36,118 bases of DNA from Deltaproteobacteria bacterium (GTDB lineage Bacteria > Desulfobacterota > Syntrophia > Syntrophales > UBA5619): NCBI GenBank assembly GCA_026388345.1, contig JAPLJY010000081.1, positions 1 to 36,118 of the forward strand. The letters run 5' to 3'. The notes under the pieces were generated by a model. The model searched no databases. It saw only the letters and a list, made by a program, of their open reading frames with translations, and was not told the origin of the DNA. Of this stretch, positions 22,469-31,414 are shown piece by piece (position 1 is the first letter of the stretch; every line of letters starts with the position of its first letter). The position numbers and the translations under genes are program-made.

Positions 22469-23077
22469 TTATTTACATGTTTCATTGCCGGGCGGAAGCA
22501 ACTTATCGCGAAGGGTTCTTTTTGCCCGGACAAGCAGCGATTCGACCGCCGACTTTGAACATCCCATGATCCGGCCGATATCATCGTAGGACAGTCCGTC
22601 AAATTTCTTGAGAACGACGGCCAGACGCTGGTTGGCGGGCAGGCTTTTCAGAGCGGCGAATATCCTGTGGCTTTCTTCGGCAGCTAGCAGAAGCTCTTCC
22701 GGCGATGGGGCGCCGTAGCCTTCGCCAACAGGAACCTCATGTTCGGCGGGACTTTCCGAGCCTCCTTCGGGATGGACGAAAGATTGCCGGTAATGCGCTG
22801 ACTTGATCGCATCCAGGCAGAGATTGACCGCGATGCGATAGACCCAGGTGGTGAATTTTGCTTTTGGTTCGTACCCTTCGGCGGCCCGCCATATCCGCAG
22901 AAAAACCTCCTGGGCCACGTCCTCGGCCTGTGCCCGATCGCCGAGGGAACGGTAGATCAGATTCAAGATGTGTTGCTGATGGCGCTGCACCAGGCTCGTG
23001 AAAGCCCGCCGGTCGCCCCGGGCGACCCTGGCCATGAGCTCTTCATCCGACAATGCGTTGTCTTCGTTGTCCGTCAA
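22469..23077 (-). CDS. ECF-type RNA polymerase sigma factor, RpoE-like (copy 2)
   Basis: The product has 202 residues starting at a TTG (23077). It is a close paralogue of the gene at 9.2 kb: HYRQSFVHPEGGSESPAE is identical in both, as is most of regions 2 and 4 (NLCLDA, SLPANQRLAVVLKKFDGLSYDDI against GLPANQRLAVVLKKFDGLSYDDI). An ATG within the conserved upstream block gives only 12 codons here and ends in a TGA overlapping the TTG, unlike copy 1, where one more base keeps the frame open. No anti-sigma gene adjoins; the next gene downstream on this strand is absent and the one upstream encodes a membrane heme-type protein. The two copies probably recognise similar promoters. Confidence 0.94.
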   Translation of the reverse strand: MTDNEDNALSDEELMARVARGDRRAFTSLVQRHQQHILNLIYRSLGDRAQAEDVAQEVFLRIWRAAEGYEPKAKFTTWVYRIAVNLCLDAIKSAHYRQSFVHPEGGSESPAEHEVPVGEGYGAPSPEELLLAAEESHRIFAALKSLPANQRLAVVLKKFDGLSYDDIGRIMGCSKSAVESLLVRAKRTLRDKLLPPGNETCK

Positions 23078-23099
23078 ATGTGAAACCCAGGTGGTGAAG

Positions 23100-23120
23100 T
23101 TTTAATACCCATTCCTTCAG
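23100..23120 (-). repeat. Conserved 5' block shared by the two ECF sigma genes, copy 2
   Basis: Minus strand CTGAAGGAATGGGTATTAAAA matches 9201-9222 apart from one missing G. It precedes the TTG start of the sigma gene by 22 bases. The bases further upstream are not similar between the copies, so the duplicated unit appears to begin here. Confidence 0.6.
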
Positions 23121-23239
23121 TCGATTTCTCCGGATATTTGAAAGGTGTTTCTTTCGCCCTGCGGCGGGGTTCATTCTTGGGGACATGGGCGTTCCGGAAG
23201 AGGCGCCGCGGAAAGAATATCCGGCGCCGGGCGCCGCTG

Positions 23240-23815
23240 CTACCCCCCAAGCAGAAAATGGCCGAGGACGGCAAAGACAAGGATCAAGACCCCGGTGATC
23301 AACTGGGAATGGAAAAGGTGGCCCCTTTTTTTCAGGAACGCCGGGGCTATCCGGGTTTTCAACACCAGCCCCCAGACACCCTGCCAGGCGAGAAGGGCCA
23401 GGACGAGGCGCAGCGGCAGCAGGTTGTAAAAACGGGAGATGAAGTAACAGTGAAGATAGACGAGGGCAATGGCCGACACCCCGAAATAGGGGTGACTCTT
23501 GTTCAGGTAAAACAGGATTTTCCCCGATGCCGTCTTGATCCCTGCATAATCGATGTTAAACGGTTCGAGGCGCTTCCAGAAAGAGTCCTTTCGCACCAGC
23601 AGCTTGAATGCCGTCCGCGCGTAAACGAGGACCAGCACGGATAAGCCGGCCAGCCCCAGCCACCCACCGAAATTCCTGATGAAACGGTCATTTCCAATGG
23701 CGTATCCCTGACCCTGCAGATAGACATAGAGGATATAGGCGGCGGCGCAAAGCAGGACCATGCCCGCAAAAACGATGAGAGAGAGGTTCTTTCCGATCTG
23801 GTTTTCCTGGTTCAC
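23240..23815 (-). CDS. Small membrane protein with histidine pattern of a b-type cytochrome
   Basis: The product has 191 residues from a GTG at 23815 (GGAGCG upstream); the frame stays open further upstream, but that part has no protein-like character. Four to five membrane segments are visible (about 11-33, 50-66, 112-128, 134-152 and 171-189). Histidines fall in or beside the helices: H108 in NKSHPYF, H122 in VYLHCYF, H166 and H169 in GHLFHSQ, and H186 in LGHFLLG. That spacing could bind heme, as in cytochrome b561-like or ferric-reductase-like proteins, but I do not recognise a specific family. It stands 162 bases before the ECF sigma gene on the same strand. Confidence 0.6.
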   Translation of the reverse strand: MNQENQIGKNLSLIVFAGMVLLCAAAYILYVYLQGQGYAIGNDRFIRNFGGWLGLAGLSVLVLVYARTAFKLLVRKDSFWKRLEPFNIDYAGIKTASGKILFYLNKSHPYFGVSAIALVYLHCYFISRFYNLLPLRLVLALLAWQGVWGLVLKTRIAPAFLKKRGHLFHSQLITGVLILVFAVLGHFLLGG

Positions 23816-24091
23816 GATTGATCGCTCCGATTCCGCGTGATCCCCATCGGATGATCCGGGGCTCCAGTCCGCGCACCGTTCCCGCAACAGCCCGGGTGCG
23901 TGTTCTATAACAGGTAATAGACCGGATTGCCATTGCATTATTTGCCCTGCCGGTATATGAAACAGCCATCTCCATTTTCCCTGCAATCGGCATGACCATG
24001 GATCGGCGACGGCGGCCGAAACGTTTGCCGCAGTGTTTTTATGTATCCTAAGTAACAACGTTTTTCTTAAAAAAAGACGAAAGGAGCCAAG

Positions 24092-25096
24092 ATGGACGGA
24101 TCGTTTTATGCCTGGCAGGTGGTTCGGGACGGGGAGGCTTTCCAGGGCAGGATCGCAACGCTGCCGATCAGCGCGCTGCCGCCCGGAGATGTGCTGATCA
24201 AGGTGGGCTATTCGTCGCTCAACTACAAGGATGCGCTCTCCGCGACGGGGAATCCCGGTGTGACCCGGAAGTATCCCCACATCCCCGGGATCGATGCGGC
24301 CGGCACGGTTGCCGAGTCCGCGGCGGCGCCGTTCAAGCCCGGCGATCCGGTGATTGTGACCGGCTACGACCTGGGGATGGATACGGATGGCGGATACGCG
24401 GAGTACTGCCGCGTTCCCGCGGGCTGGGTGGTGCCGCTTCCCGTGGGCTTAAGCCTCCGGGAGACGATGATCCTGGGGACCGCCGGCTTTACCGCCGCTC
24501 TCGGGATCCGGCACATGCTTCACAATGGCCTCACGCCGGAGAAGGGACCGGTCCTCGTCACCGGCGCCGCGGGCGGTGTGGGGAGCGTGGCGGTTTCGAT
24601 CCTCGCGAAGCTCGGTTTCCAGGTCACAGCGGCGAGCGATCTGGCCCAGGCAGACTACCTCCGGGAGATCGGCGCCGCCGAGGTGATCTCCTGGGAGACC
24701 CTGAACACCGAATCCCCCAGGGCGATGCTCAAGGAGCAGTGGGCAGGGGCCTACGACACGGTGGGCGGGAAGACCCTGGAGAATGTGATCAAGTCGATCC
24801 GCTACCTGGGCGTCATCGCGAACTGCGGGATGGTGGGCGGCGGGACGATCTCCACCAGCGTCTTCCCCTTCATCCTCCGGGGCATCAAGCTTCTGGGCAC
24901 CGATTCGGTGCAATGCCCGATGGACCTGAGGCTCAAGGTCTGGGAGAAGCTCGCCGGCGACTGGAAGCCCGACCGCCTGGAACGTCTGGTCCGGACGATC
25001 ACCCTCGACGGCCTGGGCGATGCGATCCAGATCCTCCTGAAGGGGAAGGGCACGGGCCGGACCCTGGTTGTTCCGAAGACTGGCATAGAAGCGTGA
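24092..25096 (+). CDS. YhdH/AcuI-family NADPH-dependent quinone or acrylyl-CoA reductase
   Basis: The product has 334 residues from the ATG behind AAAGGAGCC. It is a zinc-free medium-chain reductase: YSSLNYKDALSATGNPGVTRKYPHIPGIDAAGTV is the conserved N-terminal block of the YhdH/YhfP group, and LVTGAAGGVGSVAVSILAKLG is the NADPH-binding motif. PMDLRLKVWEKLAGDWKP is the typical C-terminal feature. AcuI of this group reduces acrylyl-CoA to propionyl-CoA; other members are called quinone oxidoreductases. Without partner genes the substrate stays open. It converges with tex, with only 15 bases between the stops. Confidence 0.92.
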   Translation: MDGSFYAWQVVRDGEAFQGRIATLPISALPPGDVLIKVGYSSLNYKDALSATGNPGVTRKYPHIPGIDAAGTVAESAAAPFKPGDPVIVTGYDLGMDTDGGYAEYCRVPAGWVVPLPVGLSLRETMILGTAGFTAALGIRHMLHNGLTPEKGPVLVTGAAGGVGSVAVSILAKLGFQVTAASDLAQADYLREIGAAEVISWETLNTESPRAMLKEQWAGAYDTVGGKTLENVIKSIRYLGVIANCGMVGGGTISTSVFPFILRGIKLLGTDSVQCPMDLRLKVWEKLAGDWKPDRLERLVRTITLDGLGDAIQILLKGKGTGRTLVVPKTGIEA

Positions 25097-25111
25097 GGGG
25101 GCGGCCTTTTT

Positions 25112-27517
25112 CTACTTCTTTCCGAAGACCGCGGCGAACGGGTTGTTGAACGGGACCTTCTCGTCGCGCGGTTTCCGCTGTTGCGGCCGGCCGTGGCCTG
25201 ACTTCTCCCGCTGCGGTCGCCCATGTTCCTGCCTTTCCTGCGACGATGTTCCCGGCATGATTTTCGGCCGGGGTCCTTCCCCGGCGGGCTGGTTCTCCCG
25301 GATCTCCTTTTTCTCGGGCGGATTTGCCGGTTTTTCGGCCGCCGCCGGCTGCTTTTTCAGCGTGAGCGAAATCCGTTTCCGCTCCAGGTCCACGGCGAGA
25401 ACGGTCACTTCGACGGTCTGCCGGACCTTCAGCGCCTCGCCCGGGTCCTTCACGAACCTGTCGGCGATCTGGCTCAGGTGGACGAGGCCGTCCTGGTGGA
25501 CGCCGATGTCCACGAAGGCACCGAAGGCGGTCAGGTTCGTCACGATCCCGGGGAGCTTCATTCCGGGCGTCAGGTCCTCCATCTTCTCGATCCCCTCGGC
25601 AAACCGGAAGGCCTCGAACCGCTCCCGCGGATCGCGGCCGGGACGGGCCAGTTCGGCGAGAATGTCGTTCAGGGTCGGCAATCCTACCTCGTCCGTGACG
25701 TACCGGGTCGGATCGATCCGCTTCCGGAGGGCCTCGTCGCGCATCAGGTCGGCGATGGAACAGTTCAGATCGCCCGCCATTTGATCGGCGATCGCATAGC
25801 TTTCGGGGTGGACGGCGGAGGCATCCAGAGGATTCTCCCCGTTGCGGATCCGGAGGAAGCCCGCGGCCTGCACGAAGGCCTTCATGCCGAGGCGGGGCAC
25901 CTCCTTGAGCGCCTCGCGCGACGGGAAAGGGCCGTGCTCGTCCCGCCAGGCGACGATCTTGCCCGCCAGGGCCGGCCCGAGGCCGGAGACGTAGGTGAGG
26001 AGCGCAGCGCTCGCCGTGTTCAACTCGACGCCGACCGCGTTCACGCAGCTCATAACGGTATCGTCCAGGCCCTGTTTGAGTTCCGTCTGGTCGACGTCGT
26101 GCTGGTACTGTCCCACGCCGATCGCCTTCGGGTCGATCTTGACCAGCTCGGCCAGCGGGTCCGTCAGCCGCCGGCCGATGGAAACCGCACCGCGGACGGT
26201 GACGTCCTCGTTGGGAAACTCCTCCCGGGCGATCTTGGAGGCGGAATAGACCGAGGCGCCGCTCTCGTTGACCATAATGATCTGGATCGCCTCCGGCAGG
26301 CCCGTTTCCCGGAGGAAGGTCTCGGTCTCACGGCCTGCCGTGCCGTTCCCGATGGCGATCGCCTCGATCCGGAACCGCGCGCAGAGCGCCCGGACCGTCT
26401 CGGTCGCCTGCCCCCGCGCCCTCTCCGAGAGGTGGGGGAAGATCGCGTCGTAGTGGAGGAGCTTTCCCTGGGCGTCGAGGCAGACGAGCTTGCACCCGGT
26501 CCGGAAGCCGGGATCGAGGGCGAGGAGCCGTTTCTGACCGAGCGGCGCGGCGAGCAGAAGCTGGCGGAGGTTGTCGGCGAAGACGCGGATCGCCTCCGCG
26601 TCGGCCCGTTTCTTCGCGGCCAGACGGAACTCCGTCTCCATCGCATTGGCGAGGAGCCGCCGGTAGCCGTCCTCGACGGCCAGACGGACCTGCTCGGCGG
26701 CCGGGCCGCTCCCCCGGACGAACATCGCATCGAGGAGGGCAATCGCCTCCGCCTCCGGCGGAACGACGCGCAGGGTCAGGAATTCCTCCTTCTCGCCGCG
26801 CCGCATCGCGAGGATCCGGTGGGACGGCGCCTTGGCGGCCGCTTCTTCCCAGTCGAAATAATCCCGGTACCGGCTTCCCTCCGCCTCCTTCCCGGGGATG
26901 ACCCGGGACTGGAAGACGGCCTTCGCTGCGAAGTACTCCCGCATCCGGGCGCGGGCCTGTTCGTTTTCGTTCACCCATTCGGCGATGATGTCCCGGGCAC
27001 CCGCGAGCGCCTCCTCCGCCGTGGCCGCGCCCTTTTCCGGATCGACGAACGCGGCCGCCGCGGCCAGCGGGTCGAACGCCTCGGCTTGGGCGAAGATCCG
27101 CTGCGCAAGGGGTTCCAGCCCCTTCTCCCGGGCCACGGTCGCCCGGGTTCTGCGTTTGGGGCGGAAGGGGAGGTAGAGATCCTCGAGGACGGAGAGGGTT
27201 CCGGCGGCGGCGATCTTCGCTGTGAGCTCGTCGGTCAAAAGTCCGCGCTCCGTAAGCGATTTGAGGATCGCCTCGCGCCGTTTGTCCAGCTCGGCGAGTT
27301 GGGCGAGACGATCGCGGATAGCGGTGATCTGCACCTCGTCGAGCGTTCCCGTCACCTCCTTACGGTAGCGGGCGATAAAGGGCACCGTCGCCCCCTCGCC
27401 GAGGAGTTGCGCGGTCGCCGAGACCTGCGCCTCTCCGATCCGGAGTTCGGCTGCGATCTGCCGATGATAGCGTTCCGCGGGGTTTTCCATGGGGGTGTCG
27501 ATTTTCGAGGGTTCCAT
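25112..27517 (-). CDS. tex: Tex family S1-domain RNA-binding transcription accessory protein
   Basis: The product has 801 residues from the ATG at 27517. The Tex N-terminal part is clear (GATVPFIARYRKEVTGTLDE), followed by the central YqgF-like RNase H fold (LLALDPGFRTGCKLVCLD), helix-hairpin-helix segments (VGVELNTASAALLTYVSGLG) and a C-terminal S1 domain (GMKLPGIVTNLTAFGAFVDIG, about residues 650-722). A basic, low-complexity tail of about 80 residues follows (QEHGRPQREKSGHGRPQQRK) that is longer than in E. coli YhgF-like proteins and may add RNA binding. Tex binds single-stranded nucleic acid and is linked to transcription and toxin expression in several bacteria. The start is a compromise: AAGGCGG is 11 bases upstream, and an ATG nine codons later is the alternative. 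Confidence 0.95.
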   Translation of the reverse strand: MEPSKIDTPMENPAERYHRQIAAELRIGEAQVSATAQLLGEGATVPFIARYRKEVTGTLDEVQITAIRDRLAQLAELDKRREAILKSLTERGLLTDELTAKIAAAGTLSVLEDLYLPFRPKRRTRATVAREKGLEPLAQRIFAQAEAFDPLAAAAAFVDPEKGAATAEEALAGARDIIAEWVNENEQARARMREYFAAKAVFQSRVIPGKEAEGSRYRDYFDWEEAAAKAPSHRILAMRRGEKEEFLTLRVVPPEAEAIALLDAMFVRGSGPAAEQVRLAVEDGYRRLLANAMETEFRLAAKKRADAEAIRVFADNLRQLLLAAPLGQKRLLALDPGFRTGCKLVCLDAQGKLLHYDAIFPHLSERARGQATETVRALCARFRIEAIAIGNGTAGRETETFLRETGLPEAIQIIMVNESGASVYSASKIAREEFPNEDVTVRGAVSIGRRLTDPLAELVKIDPKAIGVGQYQHDVDQTELKQGLDDTVMSCVNAVGVELNTASAALLTYVSGLGPALAGKIVAWRDEHGPFPSREALKEVPRLGMKAFVQAAGFLRIRNGENPLDASAVHPESYAIADQMAGDLNCSIADLMRDEALRKRIDPTRYVTDEVGLPTLNDILAELARPGRDPRERFEAFRFAEGIEKMEDLTPGMKLPGIVTNLTAFGAFVDIGVHQDGLVHLSQIADRFVKDPGEALKVRQTVEVTVLAVDLERKRISLTLKKQPAAAEKPANPPEKKEIRENQPAGEGPRPKIMPGTSSQERQEHGRPQREKSGHGRPQQRKPRDEKVPFNNPFAAVFGKK

Positions 27518-27889
27518 CTTTATTCTTGCCGCCTTTCGGGGTATTCCAGTATTGCGCCCCTCATACCACAAAGAGGGCCGCTTTAGAAAGGGGCAACAGA
27601 CATATTCAGTCATTGACAAAATCTCCTGCCGGCGTTAGGGTTCTCAAGCATATCGTTCCGGATCGCGTTCTTCAGCCCGCATTATAAAACAGATTGGGGG
27701 AAAAGATGCTGCTCCGATTTCCGATGTGATTCCCATCAAATCGTCTGCAACCCCGTGGACGCGGGATTCCTCATTTTCACGGTCCTGAGCGACTGATTCT
27801 CCGCACAATTCACCGGCAGCGCCCCGCATGACTCAGTAACAGCTGCGAAGGATGCCATCCGCGCAGCCTTTCAGATCAAGGAAAAACGC
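27518..27889 (+). promoter_or_regulatory. 372-base gap between tex and the exonuclease, with a candidate promoter
   Basis: TTGACA (27613-27618) is followed after 17 bases by TAGGGT (27636-27641) on the plus strand. If used, it would drive the exonuclease and possibly the whole cas operon with a leader of about 240 bases. No gene is supported in the gap, and the tex promoter is not evident. Confidence 0.4.
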
Positions 27890-28408
27890 ATGAGCACACT
27901 TTACCGCCATGTGGTCGTCGATCTTGAAACAACGGGGCTTTCGCCGCGACAAGGCCACCGGGTTATCGAGATTGGCGCCGTTGCCGTCGAAAACGGCGCC
28001 GTCGTCGGGGAATTCACGACCCTGATCGACGCCGGGGTCCCGGTCCCACCCGTTGTCCAGGCGATCCACGGCATCACCGACGAGATGCTCGCAGGCCAAC
28101 CCAAACCGGAGGAGATCCTCCCGCTCTTCCGCACCTTTATTGCGGACAGCGTCCTGGTGGCCCACAACGCCGCCTTCGACATCAGTTTTCTCCGTCACGA
28201 GTTCGCCAGACTGAAGATGGGCCTCCCCAACCGGCACGTCTGCACGCTGGAGATGAGCCGCTTCCGCTTCCCCCGCCTGCCGGACCGCACCCTGGAGACG
28301 GTTTATCTCCATCTTTTCCCCGAAGCCGGCCTCCACCGGCAGAACCACCGCGCCCTGGACGACGCGAGGATGACGGCGAAGACCTGGCTCAAGATGGAGG
28401 GGGGATAA
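27890..28408 (+). CDS. DnaQ-like DEDDh 3'-5' exonuclease next to cas3
   Basis: The product has 172 residues with a complete DEDDh site: D11 and E13 in VVVDLETTG, D98 in NAAFDISF, and H153 with D158 in HRALDDA. It also has the LIDAGVPVPPVVQAIHGITDEML segment seen in DNA polymerase III epsilon-like proofreaders. It is a stand-alone nuclease domain, with no polymerase-binding tail or GIY-YIG or BRCT extension. The stop is 37 bases before cas3 with no terminator between, so it may be read with the cas genes. DnaQ-type exonucleases are known to trim prespacers in other CRISPR systems, including Cas2-DnaQ fusions. A housekeeping or repair nuclease that happens to be a neighbour is the alternative. 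Confidence 0.92.
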   Translation: MSTLYRHVVVDLETTGLSPRQGHRVIEIGAVAVENGAVVGEFTTLIDAGVPVPPVVQAIHGITDEMLAGQPKPEEILPLFRTFIADSVLVAHNAAFDISFLRHEFARLKMGLPNRHVCTLEMSRFRFPRLPDRTLETVYLHLFPEAGLHRQNHRALDDARMTAKTWLKMEGG

Positions 28409-28445
28409 CGAGTAGACCGATGTCAGGAAATAAGGGAAATTTGAA

Positions 28446-30677
28446 ATGACGGAACTTTTCTATGCACATTCCAAAGATGGGGAGCCGCCCGAACACTGGC
28501 AGCCCCTGGAAGATCATCTCAGACAGGTAGCCGAGCGAGCGTCAACTTTTGCCGCAGCCTTCAAGTCCGCCGCTTGGGCAAACGTTGCCGGGATGCTCCA
28601 TGATGTAGGCAAGGCTCATCCGGATTTTCAGGCTTATCTGCGTAGTAGCGCGGGGGGCCTCGACGCCTCGGAATATGATGATCAGGGCACAGGTTCCCAC
28701 CCCAACCACTCAGGGGCCGGCGCTATTTTTGCCCACGAACAATGGCCAAATATTATCGGGAAAACCATTGCCTACCTCGTCGCGGGCCATCATGCAGGCC
28801 TGCCGGACTGGTTCGGCGGGCGGGATTCTCTGCCCTACCGCTTTGTGAACGAGAAAGGCGTCGCCGATGCCATTCGCGATTATGCGAAGCCACGCCTTGA
28901 GATGCTTCCGCCTCAAATACGTCCCCCGGCTTTCGCAATACACTGCCGAAATCAGGACGCCGTCGCTTACCACCTCTGGGTCAGGATGCTCTTTTCCTGC
29001 CTTGTGGATGCGGACTTCCTCGACACAGAAGCCTTCATGGATCCGGACAAACATGCCCGGCGTCCGGCCTTTCCCTCGCTTCAGGAACTAAAATCCCGTT
29101 TTGATCACCAAATGGCAAAGATGGCACAGGACACCCCGCACATCTCTATCAATCGCATCCGGGCCGATATCCTTGCCGCCTGCCGATCCGCCGCCGAACA
29201 ATCCCCCGGCCTATTCTCCCTCACCGTCCCCACGGGGGGCGGCAAAACCCTTTCGGGAACAGCATTCGCCATCGACCACGCGATCCAGCACAACAAGAAC
29301 CACATCATTTACGTCATTCCTTACACCAGCATTATCGAACAGACCGCCGATGTGCTTCGCAAACATTTCGGTCAGGAAAACGTGGTCGAGCATCACAGTA
29401 ACATTGCCCCGGAAAGAGAAAAAGAATCGCCAACGCTCACCCTTGCGGCAGAAAACTGGGACGCGCCGGTGATCGTCACCACTAGTGTGCAGTTTTTCGA
29501 ATCGCTTTATGCCGCCAAGCCTGGACGCTGCCGCAAACTGCACAACCTGGTCAACAGCGTAGTGATCCTCGATGAAGCCCAGCTTCTTCCCCCGGAATTA
29601 CTCTATCCCTGTGTCGAGGCCATCAATCGGCTTGTTTCCGATTATGACGCAACGGTCGTCCTTGCCACCGCCACCCAACCGGCGTTGCCCAACCTCTGCC
29701 AAACACCTCGCGAAATCATCCCCAACCCGCCCGCCCTTTACAAAAAATTAAGGCGAACAAAGATTCTTTTCCCCACGGAGATGAACCTGCATCGCGACTG
29801 GGCCTCCCTCGCCGCAGAACTTGTCGGACAGGAGCAGGTGCTGTGCATCGTCAACACCCGTCCCGATTGCCATGCCCTATGGAAGGAGATGCCGAAAGGA
29901 ACAATCCACCTTTCAGCGCTCATGTGCGGCGCGCATCGCTCCGAAATCATCGCCGATATCAAAGGGCGGTTGCCTCGCGGTGAGGCATGCCGCGCGATCA
30001 GCACGCAACTTGTCGAGGCGGGCGTCGATATCAGTTTCCCCGTCGTCTACCGCGCCTTGGCGGGACTCGATTCGATCAACCAGGCTGCCGGGCGCTGTAA
30101 CCGCAACGGCGAAAGACCCGAACCTGGAACAGTGAAGGTCTTCATAGCACCCAAACCGGCCCCCCCGGGTTTACTCCGCAAGGGAGAAGACGCCACCAGA
30201 GAGTTGGAGTCCCTGCCCGGCTTCACACCGGACAGGCCGGAAACATTTCACCGCTATTTCGAAAAATACTATTCAAGCATCAACGACACGGGAGAAAATT
30301 GGTGGCGGGAAAACCTGGTGAAAAACGTCAACACTCCCGGACCGCATGGCCCCGACGGAAATGTCCAGTTTCGCACGGCAGGCAAGGAGTTTCGACTGAT
30401 CAAGGAACTGTCCGTACCGATCATCGTCCGCTACGGCAGAAACGAGAAGCTGATCGATCGATTGCGGTTTGCAGGTCCGTCCCGTGAGGTGATGCGCGCC
30501 CTCCAGCGTTATGCGGTCAACCTCAAGCCGAAGGTAGCCGAACGTTTACTGGCCGAAGGCCGCATCGAAGAAATCCACGACGGCATTCTTGTTCAGGCGG
30601 ACTCGACGCTATACAGTCCGGCCATTGGTCTCGACATTTATCGGGAGGTTTATGATCCGAAAGATCTGTACATCTAA
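28446..30677 (+). CDS. cas3: Cas3 HD nuclease-helicase, type I-C
   Basis: The product has 743 residues. The HD nuclease domain has LEDHLRQVA, MLHDVGKAHPDF, HPNHSGAGAIF and AGHHAGLPDW, so the metal ligands are present. The helicase follows with Walker A VPTGGGKTLSG, the Walker B box VVILDEAQ, motif III ATATQP, and motif VI QAAGRCNRNGE. Cas3 is recruited by Cascade, unwinds the non-target strand and degrades it. The ribosome-binding site AAGGGAA is eight bases before the ATG. It is the first cas gene, in the usual I-C order. Confidence 0.97.
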   Translation: MTELFYAHSKDGEPPEHWQPLEDHLRQVAERASTFAAAFKSAAWANVAGMLHDVGKAHPDFQAYLRSSAGGLDASEYDDQGTGSHPNHSGAGAIFAHEQWPNIIGKTIAYLVAGHHAGLPDWFGGRDSLPYRFVNEKGVADAIRDYAKPRLEMLPPQIRPPAFAIHCRNQDAVAYHLWVRMLFSCLVDADFLDTEAFMDPDKHARRPAFPSLQELKSRFDHQMAKMAQDTPHISINRIRADILAACRSAAEQSPGLFSLTVPTGGGKTLSGTAFAIDHAIQHNKNHIIYVIPYTSIIEQTADVLRKHFGQENVVEHHSNIAPEREKESPTLTLAAENWDAPVIVTTSVQFFESLYAAKPGRCRKLHNLVNSVVILDEAQLLPPELLYPCVEAINRLVSDYDATVVLATATQPALPNLCQTPREIIPNPPALYKKLRRTKILFPTEMNLHRDWASLAAELVGQEQVLCIVNTRPDCHALWKEMPKGTIHLSALMCGAHRSEIIADIKGRLPRGEACRAISTQLVEAGVDISFPVVYRALAGLDSINQAAGRCNRNGERPEPGTVKVFIAPKPAPPGLLRKGEDATRELESLPGFTPDRPETFHRYFEKYYSSINDTGENWWRENLVKNVNTPGPHGPDGNVQFRTAGKEFRLIKELSVPIIVRYGRNEKLIDRLRFAGPSREVMRALQRYAVNLKPKVAERLLAEGRIEEIHDGILVQADSTLYSPAIGLDIYREVYDPKDLYI

Positions 30678-30700
30678 CCCTTCACGAAAGGAGGCTGCCT

Positions 30701-31414
30701 ATGAAAGGATTCTGTCTTGAAGTCAGCGGCGATTACGCCTGCTTCACCCGGCCGGAGATGAAGGTTGAACGCGTCAGCTATGATGTGATCACCCCGTCCG
30801 CCGCCCGCGCCGTCTTCGACGCTATCCTCTGGAAGCCCGCCATCTATTGGCAGGTCAAGAAAATCGAGGTGCTGTCGCCAGTGAAGTGGATTTCTGTCCG
30901 CCGCAACGAGGTCGGTAAAGTCGCCTCGCCGCGTTCGGAAGGAATCTTCATTGAGGTCGACCGCCAGCAGCGCGCCGGCCTCTTCCTGCGCGACGTGAAA
31001 TACCGCCTCCACGCCGAATTCATCTTCATCCCGCCGGAGAAGCGCAGCAAGGTGTTCAATCCCGTTCCAGAATGGCTTGTCGATACCGACGAGGTTGTCG
31101 ATCTCAAAAAACCCGACGACCGCAAGGACGAAACCGAGGCCAAGTACGCCGCCATGTTCGAACGCCGCGCCCGCAAAGGCCAGCATTTCCATCAGCCCTA
31201 CCTGGGCTGCCGAGAGTTCGCCGCCGCCGTACAGCTGGTCGATCCCGGGACAGAACCCATTGCACCCATCTCCGAAACACGCGACCTCGGCTGGATGCTC
31301 TACGACATGGACTACTCCGATCCCGGAGATATCAAGCCCATGTTCTATCAAGCCAAGATGAAGTCGGGCATTATCTGCGTCCCGCCACCCGACAGCGAGG
31401 AGGTGCGCAGATGA
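30701..31414 (+). CDS. cas5: Cas5c, crRNA-processing endonuclease and Cascade subunit, type I-C
   Basis: The product has 237 residues. The RAMP fold is seen in GFCLEVSGDYACFTRPEMKV, then RVSYDVITPSAARAVFDAILWKPAI, the diagnostic I-C (Cas5d) block that contains the catalytic tyrosine, and LFLRDVKYRLHAEFIF, with the basic and histidine residues of the active site. In type I-C, Cas5 replaces Cas6 and cuts the repeat RNA, staying on the crRNA 5' handle. AAAGGAGGC precedes the ATG. The stop overlaps the cas8c start by four bases (ATGA). Confidence 0.97.
   Translation: MKGFCLEVSGDYACFTRPEMKVERVSYDVITPSAARAVFDAILWKPAIYWQVKKIEVLSPVKWISVRRNEVGKVASPRSEGIFIEVDRQQRAGLFLRDVKYRLHAEFIFIPPEKRSKVFNPVPEWLVDTDEVVDLKKPDDRKDETEAKYAAMFERRARKGQHFHQPYLGCREFAAAVQLVDPGTEPIAPISETRDLGWMLYDMDYSDPGDIKPMFYQAKMKSGIICVPPPDSEEVRR

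Noticed and set aside
23816..24280. 155-codon N-terminal extension of the histidine-rich membrane protein
   Set aside because: The extension is low-quality Arg/Ser/Pro-rich sequence that also runs opposite the start of the reductase gene; a GTG with GGAGCG gives a sensible start.
25223..27586. Very long open frame (787 codons) opposite tex
   Set aside because: It mirrors the codon structure of the G+C-rich tex gene, has no ribosome-binding site or domain, and its composition (very high Arg/Asp/Gly) is that of an antisense shadow.
27644..27829. 61-codon frame between tex and the exonuclease
   Set aside because: No family signature or ribosome-binding site, and it lies over the candidate promoter region.
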